In this document: positions 33,027-41,834 of the stretch, piece by piece
Position numbering within the stretch: position 1 is the first letter of the stretch
How the letters are laid out: every line of letters begins with the position of its first letter
Origin: CALDTK01 sp965215115
Lineage (GTDB): Bacteria > Bacteroidota > Bacteroidia > Chitinophagales > Saprospiraceae
DNA: 64,000 bases
Direction: 5' to 3'
Assembly (NCBI GenBank): GCA_965215115.1
Contig: OZ244050.1
Span: 3,596,001-3,660,000, forward strand
Position numbers and translations under genes: made by a program
The notes under the pieces: generated by a model
The model's database searches: none
What the model was told of the DNA's origin: nothing
Seen by the model: the letters and a program-made list of their open reading frames with translations, nothing else

Positions 33027-33883
33027 GGCCCGGTACCGACATCGCGTTCGTGAAGTACCACGGCGCCGGCAACGACTTCGTCTGCGTCGACGACCGCGAC
33101 CTGGCCTTCGGGCCCTACCGTCACCCGGGGGCGATCGCGAGGGTCTGCGACCGCCACTACGGCGTCGGCGCGGACGGCCTCATCCTCCTGCAGTACGCCG
33201 ACGGGGACGCGGGGCCCGGCGCGTTGCGGATGGTGTATTACAACAGCGACGGGGCCCCGTCGAGCTTCTGTGGCAATGGCTCACGGTGCTTCCTGAAGTT
33301 CGCGCTCGACCAAGACTTGATTGCGCTACCGAAATCGGGCCAGGCGCCGCCGCCGACGGAGTTCCTCGCCAGTGACGGTTGGCACGTGGGGTGGGCGCTT
33401 TCGCAAAACGAGTTTTGCGTGAGCATGCTGGTCGAGGGTTCCCTGGAGCGTCTGTCCGCGCAGGCCGACCGCGTCGACACGGGCTCCCCGCACTACGTCC
33501 AGTGGGGTACGGTTTTGCCGGAAGGCGACATCACGGCCGCCGCCCGGGCCATTCGCTACGGTCCGGCTTTCGCCAAAACGGGCATCAACGTCAACTACGC
33601 GACCGTCGTCGACCCGGCGGGGCCAGCGCTCGCGGTCCGCACGTACGAGCGCGGGGTCGAAGGCGAGACCCAGGCTTGTGGGACGGGCGTGACGGCGGTG
33701 GCGTTGAGTTTTGCCGAAAGGCGGGCACTCGTCGGGCCGGCGCGAGTGACCGTCCGGACGCTCGGCGGCGAGCTGTCGGTGAGCTTCACGCGGAGCGCCG
33801 GCGGGGCCTTCGGCGATGTCACGCTGGCGGGACCGGCGGAGCGGGTATTTAGCGGGACGCTGGATGTCGGTATGCTGGGGTGA
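33023..33883 (+). CDS. dapF: Diaminopimelate epimerase
   Basis: 286 residues. Interconverts LL- and meso-diaminopimelate for lysine and peptidoglycan synthesis. N-terminal signature FVKYHGAGNDFVCVDDRD; first catalytic Cys in FCGNGSRC (about residue 79); second in QACGTGVTAVAL (about residue 222); GADGLILL and SDGAPSSF also fit. The ATG at 33023 overlaps the stop of the small membrane protein. Five copies of the TTTT-hairpin motif fall in 326 bp of this gene, the densest group outside topA. Confidence 0.95.
   Translation: MRPGTDIAFVKYHGAGNDFVCVDDRDLAFGPYRHPGAIARVCDRHYGVGADGLILLQYADGDAGPGALRMVYYNSDGAPSSFCGNGSRCFLKFALDQDLIALPKSGQAPPPTEFLASDGWHVGWALSQNEFCVSMLVEGSLERLSAQADRVDTGSPHYVQWGTVLPEGDITAAARAIRYGPAFAKTGINVNYATVVDPAGPALAVRTYERGVEGETQACGTGVTAVALSFAERRALVGPARVTVRTLGGELSVSFTRSAGGAFGDVTLAGPAERVFSGTLDVGMLG
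33397..33722. repeat. Five TTTT-hairpin motif copies within dapF
   Basis: Copies at 33397-33408 (minus, shortened stem GC/GC), 33413-33424 (plus, GC/GC with loop GTGA), 33513-33526 (plus, GCC/GGC, GGAA), 33565-33578 (minus, canonical) and 33709-33722 (plus, GCC/GGC, GAAA). The first two form an inverted pair separated by four bases. Confidence 0.75.
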
Positions 33884-33999
33884 GGTGGCGAATCTTTTAC
33901 TGAATCGGCGGCATCACAGCGTTTACGAAACGAAAGTCCGCCACAAACCCTCGGTCCAGACGCCACTTGAAACGCTTTTTGCCGACAGACGCGGGGGAG

Positions 34000-34320
34000 C
34001 TACAAATCCAGCCTCGCATTCAGTCGCACGTTCTGCAGCTCCGACAGCGAGTGTTGGTCGCCGGCGGCCCTGGCCCGCTCGATCCCGTCGGCGAACACCG
34101 CGTCGGCCTCCGCGCCGCGGCCCAGTTTCAGCAGCGTTGACCCCAGGTGATAGTACAGCCCGATGTACTCCGGGTGCTCGGCGCGTAGTCGTTCGTAGGC
34201 CGCGCGGCCGCCCTCCAGGTCTCCGGCGTTGACGAGCTCCGTGGCGAGGGCGAAGTTGAGGAAGGCGTCGGCGGGGGTGGCGGTGAGCATCTCGCGGATG
34301 CGCTCGAGGCGGGTGGGCAC
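34000..34320 (-). CDS. Small TPR-type protein
   Basis: 106 residues if started at GTG 34320 (VPTRLERIREMLTATPADAFLNFALATEL). Two TPR-like helical hairpins are visible (DAFLNFALATELVNAGDLEGGRAAYERL and YIGLYYHLGSTLLKLGRGAEADAVFADGIERA). The GTG start is preferred to the ATG at 34290 because TACCTTCG lies 5 nt before it and because it completes the first helix. The open frame continues far upstream antisense to mscS but that part is spurious. Role unknown; probably a small cytoplasmic scaffold. Confidence 0.75.
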   Translation of the reverse strand: MPTRLERIREMLTATPADAFLNFALATELVNAGDLEGGRAAYERLRAEHPEYIGLYYHLGSTLLKLGRGAEADAVFADGIERARAAGDQHSLSELQNVRLNARLDL

Positions 34321-34325
34321 GTCGG

Positions 34326-34333
34326 CGAAGGTA
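34326..34333 (-). promoter_or_regulatory. Promoter -7 box abutting the TPR gene start
   Basis: TACCTTCG on the minus strand, 5 nt before the GTG at 34320. Confidence 0.45.
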
Positions 34334-34355
34334 GACCCGGCACGCGCGCCGCGGC

Positions 34356-34363
34356 TATCTTCG
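34356..34363 (+). promoter_or_regulatory. Promoter -7-like box ahead of the MscS gene
   Basis: TATCTTCG, 11 nt before the ATG at 34375; divergent from the TPR box 22 bp away. Confidence 0.4.
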
Positions 34364-34374
34364 CGGCCGACCCC

Positions 34375-35466
34375 ATGCAAGCTGTCTTGAGTTACGTCCT
34401 GTTCGCCGTCGGCGATTACGAGATCACCGTGCGCATGCTGTGCGTGGCGGCGCTGGTGCTGCTCGTCACCAAGGGGCTCGCCGGCGGGGTCGCGCGCTTC
34501 GTGCTGCGGCCCTTCTTCCGGCGCAACAACGTCGACCTCGGCCGCAGCTACGCCGTGACGCGCATCATCCGCTACGTCATCTACACGGCGGGATTCTTCA
34601 TGAGCCTGAGCCTGCTCAACATTGCCGTGTCGGCGCTGTGGGCGGCCGGGGCGGCCCTGCTGGTCGGTATCGGCATCGGGCTCCAGCAGACCTTTAATGA
34701 CTTCTTCTGCGGATTCTTGCTGCTGATCGAGGGCCCGGTCGAGGTCGGCAACGTCATCGAGGTCGACGACCTCATCGGGCGCGTCGTCGAGATCGGCCTG
34801 CGGACCAGCAAGGTCCGCACCCGCGACGACATCATGATCATCGTGCCGAACTCGCACCTGATCAACACCAACATCACCAACTGGAGCCACAACCGCCGGC
34901 CGCTGCGCTTCCACATCGACGTCGGCGTGGCCTACGGGAGCGACGTCAAGCTCGTGACCAGGGTCCTCGAGGAGGCGGCCAACGACCACAAGGACATCCT
35001 CGAGCGGCCGGCGGCCCGCGTGATGTTCAGGGGCTTCGGCACCTCCAGCCTCGACTTCGAACTCTACTTCTACTCCCAGGAGCACTGGCGCATCGAGTTC
35101 GTCAAGTCCGACCTGCGCTACCGCATCAACGAACTCTTCGTCGAGCACGGGGTCCAGATTCCGTTCCCGCAGCAAGACCTGTGGTTGCGCAACCCGGAGG
35201 TTTTGGCGAAAGCCCTCCACGGCGACGCCGCCGCGGCAGCCCCGAAACCGGCCAACGGCACGACGGGACCTAAGGCGGGCGAAGCCGAACGCGCCCCCGC
35301 CGCCCCCGCGGAACCATCGACGGTGAATGACGCACCGGCGGAATTGGCCGCCGGCGAGGCAGCGAACGCGGGGCGCTACGGCGATATCCACGAGAACCCT
35401 GGCGCCGCCGCCCGCGTAGATCCGAAAGACGCGGACCCCATCACGCGACGTTCGATCTTCCGCTAG
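34375..35466 (+). CDS. MscS-family mechanosensitive channel
   Basis: 363 residues. Several N-terminal membrane helices (YEITVRMLCVAALVLLVTKGL, IIRYVIYTAGFFMSLSLLNI, VSALWAAGAALLVGIGIGLQQTFNDFFCGFLLLIE), the last being the pore helix with its Gly/Ala pattern, followed by the beta domain (VGNVIEVDDLIGRVVEIGLRTSKVRTRDDIMIIVPNS) and a C-terminal alpha/beta part. It releases solutes on hypo-osmotic shock. The last 80 residues are a low-complexity Ala/Pro/Glu tail. A canonical motif copy at 35201 encodes VLAKA. Confidence 0.93.
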   Translation: MQAVLSYVLFAVGDYEITVRMLCVAALVLLVTKGLAGGVARFVLRPFFRRNNVDLGRSYAVTRIIRYVIYTAGFFMSLSLLNIAVSALWAAGAALLVGIGIGLQQTFNDFFCGFLLLIEGPVEVGNVIEVDDLIGRVVEIGLRTSKVRTRDDIMIIVPNSHLINTNITNWSHNRRPLRFHIDVGVAYGSDVKLVTRVLEEAANDHKDILERPAARVMFRGFGTSSLDFELYFYSQEHWRIEFVKSDLRYRINELFVEHGVQIPFPQQDLWLRNPEVLAKALHGDAAAAAPKPANGTTGPKAGEAERAPAAPAEPSTVNDAPAELAAGEAANAGRYGDIHENPGAAARVDPKDADPITRRSIFR

Positions 35467-35498
35467 GCGCCCCGCCCGAGACCAACCCCCCCCCACAC

Positions 35499-37343
35499 GT
35501 GTTCAAGCAGATAGATAGACTCCTCTTGCAGAGTTTCGTCGGACCCTTCGTCGGGGCCTTCGTCATCTCGCTGTTCGTCTTCCTGATGCAGTACCTGTGG
35601 GTCTACATCGACGAGATCATCGGCAAGGGCGCGAGTCTGCTGTTGATCGCGGAGCTCATCGCCTACCTCAGCGTGTCGATGATGCCGCTGGCGCTCCCGG
35701 TGGCTGTCCTGATCGCGGCCGTGATGACGATGGGCAACCTCGCCGAGCACTACGAGCTCTCGAGCATGAAGTCGGCCGGGATTCCCCTGCTGCGCGTGAT
35801 GCTGCCGCTGATGCTCGTCGGGGTCGGGATCTCGGTCTTCTCCTTCGTGTGCAGCAACAACCTCATGACGGTAGCCAACCTCAAGGCCCGCACCCGCCTC
35901 TACGACATCCGCAAGCAGAAGCCCTCGCTCAGTCTCGAGGAGGGGACCTTCAACGACGACTTCCAGGGCTTCACGATCCGCATCGGCGAGAAGGCCGAGG
36001 ACGACCAGCACCTCAAGGACGTCATGCTGTTTCGCCAGGGGAGCAACCTGCGCGGGCGGCTCGAGGGCGTGACCGCCGAGGCGGGCCTGATGCGCGTCAC
36101 CCCCAACCAGCGCTACTTCGTCCTCGAGCTCGAGGACGGGTACCAGTACCAGGAGCCCGAGCAGGAGCAGCGCGACTCGCGCCGCTCGTACCCCTTCGTG
36201 CGCACCAAGTTCGGCGCCTACCGCAAGACCTTCGACCTGAGCGAGTTCGAGATCGACCGCACCGACGAGAACGCCTTCTCCGACCACCAGACGATGCTCA
36301 GCGTCCGCCAGCTCGCCGCGGCGGTGGACAGCATCGAGCTCATGGGCGCCGACCGCCTCGAGCGCCTCGGGATCGAGATCGGCAGGTTCATCACGCCGCT
36401 CAAACAGCTGGACCGCGTCAAGCAGGACTCGCTCGACCGCATGGTGCAGGATTCGATGCAGCGCGCGGCCGACCTCGCGTTCGCCGTCGAGGAGAGCGGC
36501 GGGGCAAGCGGCGGGGCGACCGGTGGGGCGATCGGCGAGGCCGGTGACTCGAGTGCCGCTGCCCCCGCGACGGCCGAATCCTGGCGCGACTCTTGGCAGG
36601 ACCGCGAACAGCCGGAAATGATTCCTTCAGCGGAGATGTTCGGCGCGCGGGACTTCGTGCGGGAGGCGAGCGAGCGGCCCCCGGTGGCCGGGTACGCGCT
36701 GGAGGTCGACTCCGCCAGTCGGGACTTCCGGGCCCTTTTGCTCGCCAGTACCGAAGCGCAGTCCGTGACCTACGCCGACCGCGGGATTCAGTTCGTGCGC
36801 TCGATCCGGAGCTACACCGACGGCGCGGCGCGGCGCCTGGAGGTACAGCAGAGTTCGCTCGTGGCCTACGTCTACGAACTCCACCTGAAGTTCAGTTTCG
36901 CCGTGTCCTGCTTCGTGTTCCTCTTCGTTGGGGCGCCCCTCGGGGCCATCATCCGCAAGGGCGGCTTCGGGTACCCGGTGCTCGCGTCGATCTTGCTGTT
37001 CGCGACCTTCGTCGTGCTCAACATCGCCTGCAAGAAGCTGATGCGCAGCTTCGCGATGGACCCGGCGATGGCGGCGTGGTTCCCGACGCTGGTCATCTTC
37101 CCGATCGGGCTGCTGCTCACGTACGCGGCCATGAACGACCGTAAGTTCGAGTCGCCGACCTGGCTAAAAGCCGGCTTCGGCGCGGTGGCGCGCACGGTCG
37201 GCGGGTGGTTCGGCCTGGAGGCCGAGCCGGACGCGGCGGCCCTCGAGGCGAGCGATCGCGCACTGTCGAGCGAACGCCTCGCCGAGGCCATCCGCCACGC
37301 CGACGAGGTGGCGCTCAGGCGCGAGGAGGCGGTGGAGCTGTAG
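35499..37343 (+). CDS. LptF/LptG-family lipopolysaccharide export permease
   Basis: 614 residues. N-terminal helices (QSFVGPFVGAFVISLFVFLMQYLWVYIDEIIGKG, LIAYLSVSMMPLALPVAVLIAAVMTMG), the SSMKSAGIPLLRVM segment conserved in LptF/G, a periplasmic beta-jellyroll (RLYDIRKQKPSLSLEEGTF..., QGFTIRIGEKAEDD), and C-terminal helices (KFSFAVSCFVFLFVGAPLGAIIRKGGFGYPVL). It would form the inner-membrane part of the LPS exporter with LptB and its partner. It is longer than the proteobacterial proteins because of a charged insert (about 330-400). It follows the MscS gene by 32 bp, likely one operon. Confidence 0.93.
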   Translation: MFKQIDRLLLQSFVGPFVGAFVISLFVFLMQYLWVYIDEIIGKGASLLLIAELIAYLSVSMMPLALPVAVLIAAVMTMGNLAEHYELSSMKSAGIPLLRVMLPLMLVGVGISVFSFVCSNNLMTVANLKARTRLYDIRKQKPSLSLEEGTFNDDFQGFTIRIGEKAEDDQHLKDVMLFRQGSNLRGRLEGVTAEAGLMRVTPNQRYFVLELEDGYQYQEPEQEQRDSRRSYPFVRTKFGAYRKTFDLSEFEIDRTDENAFSDHQTMLSVRQLAAAVDSIELMGADRLERLGIEIGRFITPLKQLDRVKQDSLDRMVQDSMQRAADLAFAVEESGGASGGATGGAIGEAGDSSAAAPATAESWRDSWQDREQPEMIPSAEMFGARDFVREASERPPVAGYALEVDSASRDFRALLLASTEAQSVTYADRGIQFVRSIRSYTDGAARRLEVQQSSLVAYVYELHLKFSFAVSCFVFLFVGAPLGAIIRKGGFGYPVLASILLFATFVVLNIACKKLMRSFAMDPAMAAWFPTLVIFPIGLLLTYAAMNDRKFESPTWLKAGFGAVARTVGGWFGLEAEPDAAALEASDRALSSERLAEAIRHADEVALRREEAVEL

Positions 37344-37355
37344 CGCAGGCCCGCC

Positions 37356-37874
37356 CTAGCGCCGCTTGAAGCTCCACGTCACCCAGAATTCGCTGGCCAG
37401 GGTGCCGTCCGGCAGGTAGCCCCGCGAGCGGGCCACGGTCTCGCGCCCCTCCCCGTCGGCCATGGTCCCGGCGATGGCCTCGGCGATGGCGGGGCCGTCT
37501 TCGCACACGAGCGTGAGGGTCGTGGTGACCTTCTTGTAGTAGCGACTGTCGAAGCGGGTCACGAGCATACTCGCGGCGGGCTTGCCGGCGAGGTGGAGCA
37601 TGGCGAGGGCCCCGGTGGAGAGTTCGGCCGCGCCGCTCTGCGCGGCGAAGTAGGTGCTGCGGAAGGGGTTCTGCGTCCGGAAGCCGTAGGGGATCGTCAC
37701 CGTGCAAGCCTCGGCGTCCAGGGCGCTGAGCTTCACTTGCCACAGCGCCAGCGACGGGAGCTTCTTGAGGCCGAAGAGGCGCCACTTCCACGGGTGCAGC
37801 ATGCGCGCGCGCAGCTTCGCCTGGGCGCGGGGCAGCGGGGTGTCCGGATATGGCTGTAGGGTAGCGCTCGACAT
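37356..37874 (-). CDS. DUF4442 hotdog-fold (thioesterase-like) protein
   Basis: 172 residues, no signal peptide. The sequence KWRLFGLKKLPSLALWQVKLSALDAEACTVTIPYGFRTQNPFRSTYFAAQSGAAELSTGALAML matches the DUF4442 pattern, related to PaaI-type acyl-CoA thioesterases; the catalytic role is inferred. Divergent from rocD with 45 bp between the starts and a box for each gene. Confidence 0.83.
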   Translation of the reverse strand: MSSATLQPYPDTPLPRAQAKLRARMLHPWKWRLFGLKKLPSLALWQVKLSALDAEACTVTIPYGFRTQNPFRSTYFAAQSGAAELSTGALAMLHLAGKPAASMLVTRFDSRYYKKVTTTLTLVCEDGPAIAEAIAGTMADGEGRETVARSRGYLPDGTLASEFWVTWSFKRR

Positions 37875-37878
37875 TGGC

Positions 37879-37886
37879 TAAAGGTA
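37879..37886 (-). promoter_or_regulatory. Promoter -7-like box abutting the DUF4442 gene
   Basis: TACCTTTA on the minus strand, 4 nt before the ATG at 37874. Confidence 0.45.
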
Positions 37887-37907
37887 GCCGGGCCGGCGCA
37901 GTCCACC

Positions 37908-37915
37908 TACTTTTG
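37908..37915 (+). promoter_or_regulatory. Promoter -7 box abutting rocD
   Basis: TACTTTTG, a full match to TAnnTTTG, 4 nt before the ATG at 37920; divergent from the DUF4442 box. Confidence 0.5.
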
Positions 37916-37919
37916 GCGC

Positions 37920-39203
37920 ATGACCGACACCGCCGCTACCGAAACCCAACGCTTCATAGACCTCGAGGACCGGTTCGGGGCCCACAACTACCACCCCCTA
38001 CCGGTCGTGCTCAGTCGCGGGCTCGGCGTCAAGGTGTGGGACGTGGAGGGGCGTGAGTACTTCGACTTCCTGAGCGCTTACTCGGCCGTCAACCAGGGGC
38101 ACAGCCACCCGCGCATCGTCGGTGCTTTGGTGGCGCAGGCGCAGCGCCTCGCGCTCACGTCCCGGGCCTTCCACAACGATCGCCTCGGGCCCTACGAGGC
38201 GTACCTGTCCGACTTCTTCGGCTTCGGGAAAGTCTTGCCGATGAACAGTGGCGCCGAGGCCGTCGAGACAGCCATCAAGATTTGTCGCAAGTACGCCTAC
38301 GACCGCCGGGGGATTCCCGACGGGGAGGCGGTGATCTTGGTTTGCGGCCAGAACTTCCACGGGCGCACCATCACGATCATCAGCTTCTCGAGTGACCCGA
38401 ATGCCCGGGGGCGCTTCGGTCCGTACACGCCCGGTTTCGTGAGCGTGCCGTACGACGATTTGGGGGCGATGCGGGCGGCTTTCGCCAAAACCCCCAACGT
38501 GGCGGGGGTCCTCGTCGAGCCAATCCAGGGGGAGGCCGGGGTATTTGTACCGGACGACGGTTTCATCCCCGGCGTCGCGGCGCTGTGTCGCGAGCGCGGG
38601 GCACTCTTCATCGCCGACGAAATCCAGACGGGGATCGCGCGGACGGGATCGATGCTGCGGGTGTGCGGGGACTGCACCTGCGAGCGGCGCTGCGAGCGGC
38701 AGGCGGCCACCTACACGCGGCCCGACATCCTGATCTTGGGCAAGGCCCTCTCCGGCGGGATGTACCCCGTGAGCGCGGTCCTCGCCGACGACGAGGTAAT
38801 GGGCGTGATCCAGCCCGGGCAACACGGCTCCACCTACGGCGGCAACCCGCTGGCCTGCGCGGTCGCGGTGGCGGCCCTGGGCGTCGTCGAGGACGAAGGA
38901 CTGATGGTGCGGGCGCGTGTGCTCGGGCAGCGTTTTCGCGAAAGCCTCCAGGCAATCGTGGACCGACACGCCATCCTGAAACTCGTCCGCGGGAAAGGCT
39001 TGCTCAACGCGGTGGTCGTCGACGCCCCCGAGGAGAGCGACACCGCCTGGCGTCTGTGCCTCGCCCTGGCCGAGCGGGGTCTGCTCGCCAAGCCTACGCA
39101 CGGCAACATCATTCGCTTCGCGCCGCCCCTCGTCATCACCGAGGCCGAGATCGACGCCTGTTGCGAGATCATAGAAGCGGCCGTGCGCAGTCTGAAGGCG
39201 TGA
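37920..39203 (+). CDS. rocD: Ornithine aminotransferase with a cysteine-rich insert
   Basis: 427 residues, class-III PLP transaminase converting ornithine and 2-oxoglutarate to glutamate semialdehyde and glutamate. Family signatures: DLEDRFGAHNYHPLPVVL, FLSAYSAVNQGHSHPRI, PMNSGAEAVETAIK, FIADEIQTGIARTG and the PLP lysine in ILGKALSGGMYPVSAVL (about residue 277). An unusual stretch RVCGDCTCERRCERQ (about 246-260) sits between the DEIQ motif and the PLP lysine; it adds four cysteines not found in typical family members and could bind metal. A canonical motif copy at 38477 encodes AFAKT, an imperfect one at 38933. Confidence 0.94.
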   Translation: MTDTAATETQRFIDLEDRFGAHNYHPLPVVLSRGLGVKVWDVEGREYFDFLSAYSAVNQGHSHPRIVGALVAQAQRLALTSRAFHNDRLGPYEAYLSDFFGFGKVLPMNSGAEAVETAIKICRKYAYDRRGIPDGEAVILVCGQNFHGRTITIISFSSDPNARGRFGPYTPGFVSVPYDDLGAMRAAFAKTPNVAGVLVEPIQGEAGVFVPDDGFIPGVAALCRERGALFIADEIQTGIARTGSMLRVCGDCTCERRCERQAATYTRPDILILGKALSGGMYPVSAVLADDEVMGVIQPGQHGSTYGGNPLACAVAVAALGVVEDEGLMVRARVLGQRFRESLQAIVDRHAILKLVRGKGLLNAVVVDAPEESDTAWRLCLALAERGLLAKPTHGNIIRFAPPLVITEAEIDACCEIIEAAVRSLKA

Positions 39204-39341
39204 GCCCGTGCCGTGAACTGGCCCTTCGTAGCTTGTCCTTGCCGGCGTAGCCACCGCGTAAATCTTTTACTATGTGCAATTCGGCCCCCGGATCACGGAA
39301 TCGGGTAGCAAGGGCACGGCCTTTGCCCGGTTTCGCCGCAG

Positions 39342-41729
39342 ATGACGTTCCGAAACCCCCTACATCCGCTTTATACGTGTAGCGCGTGGCTAGTTAGATG
39401 GCTCCTGCTGGTGGTGGTCGGGATGGGTTCGGTCACGGCGCAGACCACGCTCCCCGACGAGTGGCACTTCTCCTGGGACACGTTGTACTCTCCGCAGGCC
39501 ACCGAGACGGCCCTCGGCGCCCCGCTCCGCCCGCTGGTGTCGCTGTGGGGCGACGCGACCTGCGGCGGGAGCATGCAGGGTAAGGCCACCTACGCCACCC
39601 GCCTGACCGGGCTTCCCACCGGGGCGCGATTGGGACTCTTCATCCCGGACCTTTACACCAGCTACCGCCTCTTCGCCAACGGCGTCGTCATCGCGGAGAG
39701 CGGCGAGGTCGGCACCGGACCGCAGGACAACCGGCCCCTGTGGCGCGAGCACATCGCCGAACTCCCACCGAGCGACAGCATCGACCTCGTGCTGCACGTC
39801 GCCAACTACGTCCACGTCCGCGGCGGCATCGTCCACGCCTGGAGGATGGCCCCGGTGGAGCAACTCCGCGAGGCGCGGCTCAACGACTACGTCCTGAGCG
39901 CGGGCGTGGCCGGCATCTACCTCCTCGGCATCCTCATCATGCTGGGCACTTACCAACTCTACCCCCAGAGTACACTGCCGCTGTGGTTCGCGGGCATCTG
40001 CGCCGCGACACTCTACCGCACCGTCGGCACGGGGACCTACTTGGTACAAGAACTTTTGCCCGGCATCCCGTTCGGACTCACTACCCGCCTGGAGTATTTG
40101 TCCTACTACCTCATCTGCGCATTCTACTGGGAAGGCATTCACCGGATGTGCGACCGCGCCATGTCGATGGCGGTGCTACGGTACGCGCGCGCCTACCACA
40201 TCGTGATGGCGGTCGTGATTTGCGTGACCCCGGTGATGGTGTTTACCTCACTACTTACCGTCGGCCACGTGGTGCTCGTGTGTAGTATCGCCTACGGATT
40301 CTACGTCATCGCGAAGTGGAAGTCCGGGGCGGGGCTCCGCGGGTACTACGGCGCCCTGTCATTCGTGTCGCTGGCCGTGATGGCGGGGTTTACGCTGATT
40401 CAGTACTTCTTCGACTACGTGGTCTTCAGTTGGCTCGTGCCCCTCAGCATCATCGCGCAGCTGTTCTTCGTGTACCTCCACCTCAACCTCGAGGCCGCGC
40501 GCTACCTGCGCAGGCTCACGCTCGTCGCCGAGGAGGCGTCGAAGGCGAAGAGCGAGTTCCTGGCCACGATGTCGCACGAGATCCGGACGCCCATGAACGG
40601 GGTGCTGGGCATGACGAGCCTCCTCGCCGACACGACGCTCAGCGAGGAGCAGCGGCAGTACGTCGACACGATTCGGATGTCGGGCACCAACCTCATCACG
40701 ATCATCAACGACATCCTCGACTTCTCGAAGGTGGACGCCGGCCAGATGACCCTCGAGCGCCAGCCGGTGGAACTGTACCGCGTGCTCGAGGACACCGCCT
40801 CCCTCATCGACGGCAACGTGCGCCAGAAGGGGCTTACGCTAAAACTCGAGCTCGCGCCGGCGCTGCGATACAAGGTCGTCGACGCCGATCCGACGCGCAT
40901 CTCGCAGATCCTCAACAACTTGCTGTCGAACGCTGTCAAGTTCACCGACCGCGGCACGGTCACGCTCGCCCTGTCCGAGCGGCCCGCCGCCGACGGGCGC
41001 CTCGGGGTCTCGATCGCCGTGTCGGACACGGGCATCGGGATGAACGACGAGCAGCTCGCCAAACTCTTCAAGAGCTTCGCGCAGGCCGACGCGACCATCT
41101 CGCGGCGCTTCGGCGGCACCGGCCTCGGCCTGGCGATCTCGAAGAAGCTCGCCGAACTGATGGGCGGGTACATCAAGGTCACCTCGGCGGTCAACGTCGG
41201 CACCACGTTTACCTTCGAGGCCGAGTTCGACCGACGCAAGGACATTGCCCCGGCGGCGGACCCCACTACAGACCCCGCCGCGGGCCACGGCACGGACTCA
41301 ACCCGGGCCGGCACCCCGGCGACACCCGCGGCCACGGCACAGGAGGCGGTCCTTCCGCCGCTGCGCATCCTCGTCGCCGAGGACCACCCCGTCAACCAAA
41401 AACTCATCAGTACCATCCTGAAGAAATGGGGATACGAACCCGACCTCGTCGGCAACGGGCTCGAGGCCATCGAGGCGATCGACCGCCAGCCTTACGACCT
41501 CATCTTCATGGACATGCAGATGCCGGAGTGCGACGGGCTCACCGCCACGCGCGAGATCCGCAAGCGGCACGTGGGGGAGAAGGTCCGGATCATCGCCCTT
41601 ACCGCCAACGCGCAACTCAGCGATCGGGAGGCCTGTATGGCGGCGGGTATGCAGGGCTTCATCGCCAAACCATTCAAGCAGCAAGAAATTCGGCAGGTGA
41701 TCCTGGAATCAGGGGCCGTGGTGGCGTAG
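39342..41729 (+). CDS. Hybrid sensor histidine kinase / response regulator with 7TM sensor
   Basis: 795 residues. Signal peptide, an extracytoplasmic beta-sandwich (about 35-175, 7TMR-DISM extracellular type), seven membrane helices (about 180-385), then a HisKA domain with the phospho-acceptor His in FLATMSHEIRTPMNGVLG (about residue 412), a HATPase domain (NNLLSNAVKFTDRG, DTGIGM, RRFGGTGLGLAI), a Pro/Thr-rich linker and a C-terminal receiver (LRILVAEDHPVN, Asp in DLIFMDMQMPECDG, Lys in FIAKPFK). It senses an outside signal of unknown nature; no DNA-binding partner is adjacent. A wobble motif copy lies at 40831. Confidence 0.95.
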   Translation: MTFRNPLHPLYTCSAWLVRWLLLVVVGMGSVTAQTTLPDEWHFSWDTLYSPQATETALGAPLRPLVSLWGDATCGGSMQGKATYATRLTGLPTGARLGLFIPDLYTSYRLFANGVVIAESGEVGTGPQDNRPLWREHIAELPPSDSIDLVLHVANYVHVRGGIVHAWRMAPVEQLREARLNDYVLSAGVAGIYLLGILIMLGTYQLYPQSTLPLWFAGICAATLYRTVGTGTYLVQELLPGIPFGLTTRLEYLSYYLICAFYWEGIHRMCDRAMSMAVLRYARAYHIVMAVVICVTPVMVFTSLLTVGHVVLVCSIAYGFYVIAKWKSGAGLRGYYGALSFVSLAVMAGFTLIQYFFDYVVFSWLVPLSIIAQLFFVYLHLNLEAARYLRRLTLVAEEASKAKSEFLATMSHEIRTPMNGVLGMTSLLADTTLSEEQRQYVDTIRMSGTNLITIINDILDFSKVDAGQMTLERQPVELYRVLEDTASLIDGNVRQKGLTLKLELAPALRYKVVDADPTRISQILNNLLSNAVKFTDRGTVTLALSERPAADGRLGVSIAVSDTGIGMNDEQLAKLFKSFAQADATISRRFGGTGLGLAISKKLAELMGGYIKVTSAVNVGTTFTFEAEFDRRKDIAPAADPTTDPAAGHGTDSTRAGTPATPAATAQEAVLPPLRILVAEDHPVNQKLISTILKKWGYEPDLVGNGLEAIEAIDRQPYDLIFMDMQMPECDGLTATREIRKRHVGEKVRIIALTANAQLSDREACMAAGMQGFIAKPFKQQEIRQVILESGAVVA

Positions 41730-41834
41730 GCCGAACCCCGTGATGTCCGTAAGCCAAAGAGTAACACGACTTTAACCCGCGGCGGCTGTGGCGACGCGAA
41801 GACGGGCACTAGCTTTGCTGTCTACCAGTCGCTT

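Noticed and set aside
29575..33375. 1266-codon open frame on the plus strand
   Set aside because: Antisense of the carboxylase and HtrA genes, whose own strand shows full catalytic motifs; composition is that of a GC shadow frame.
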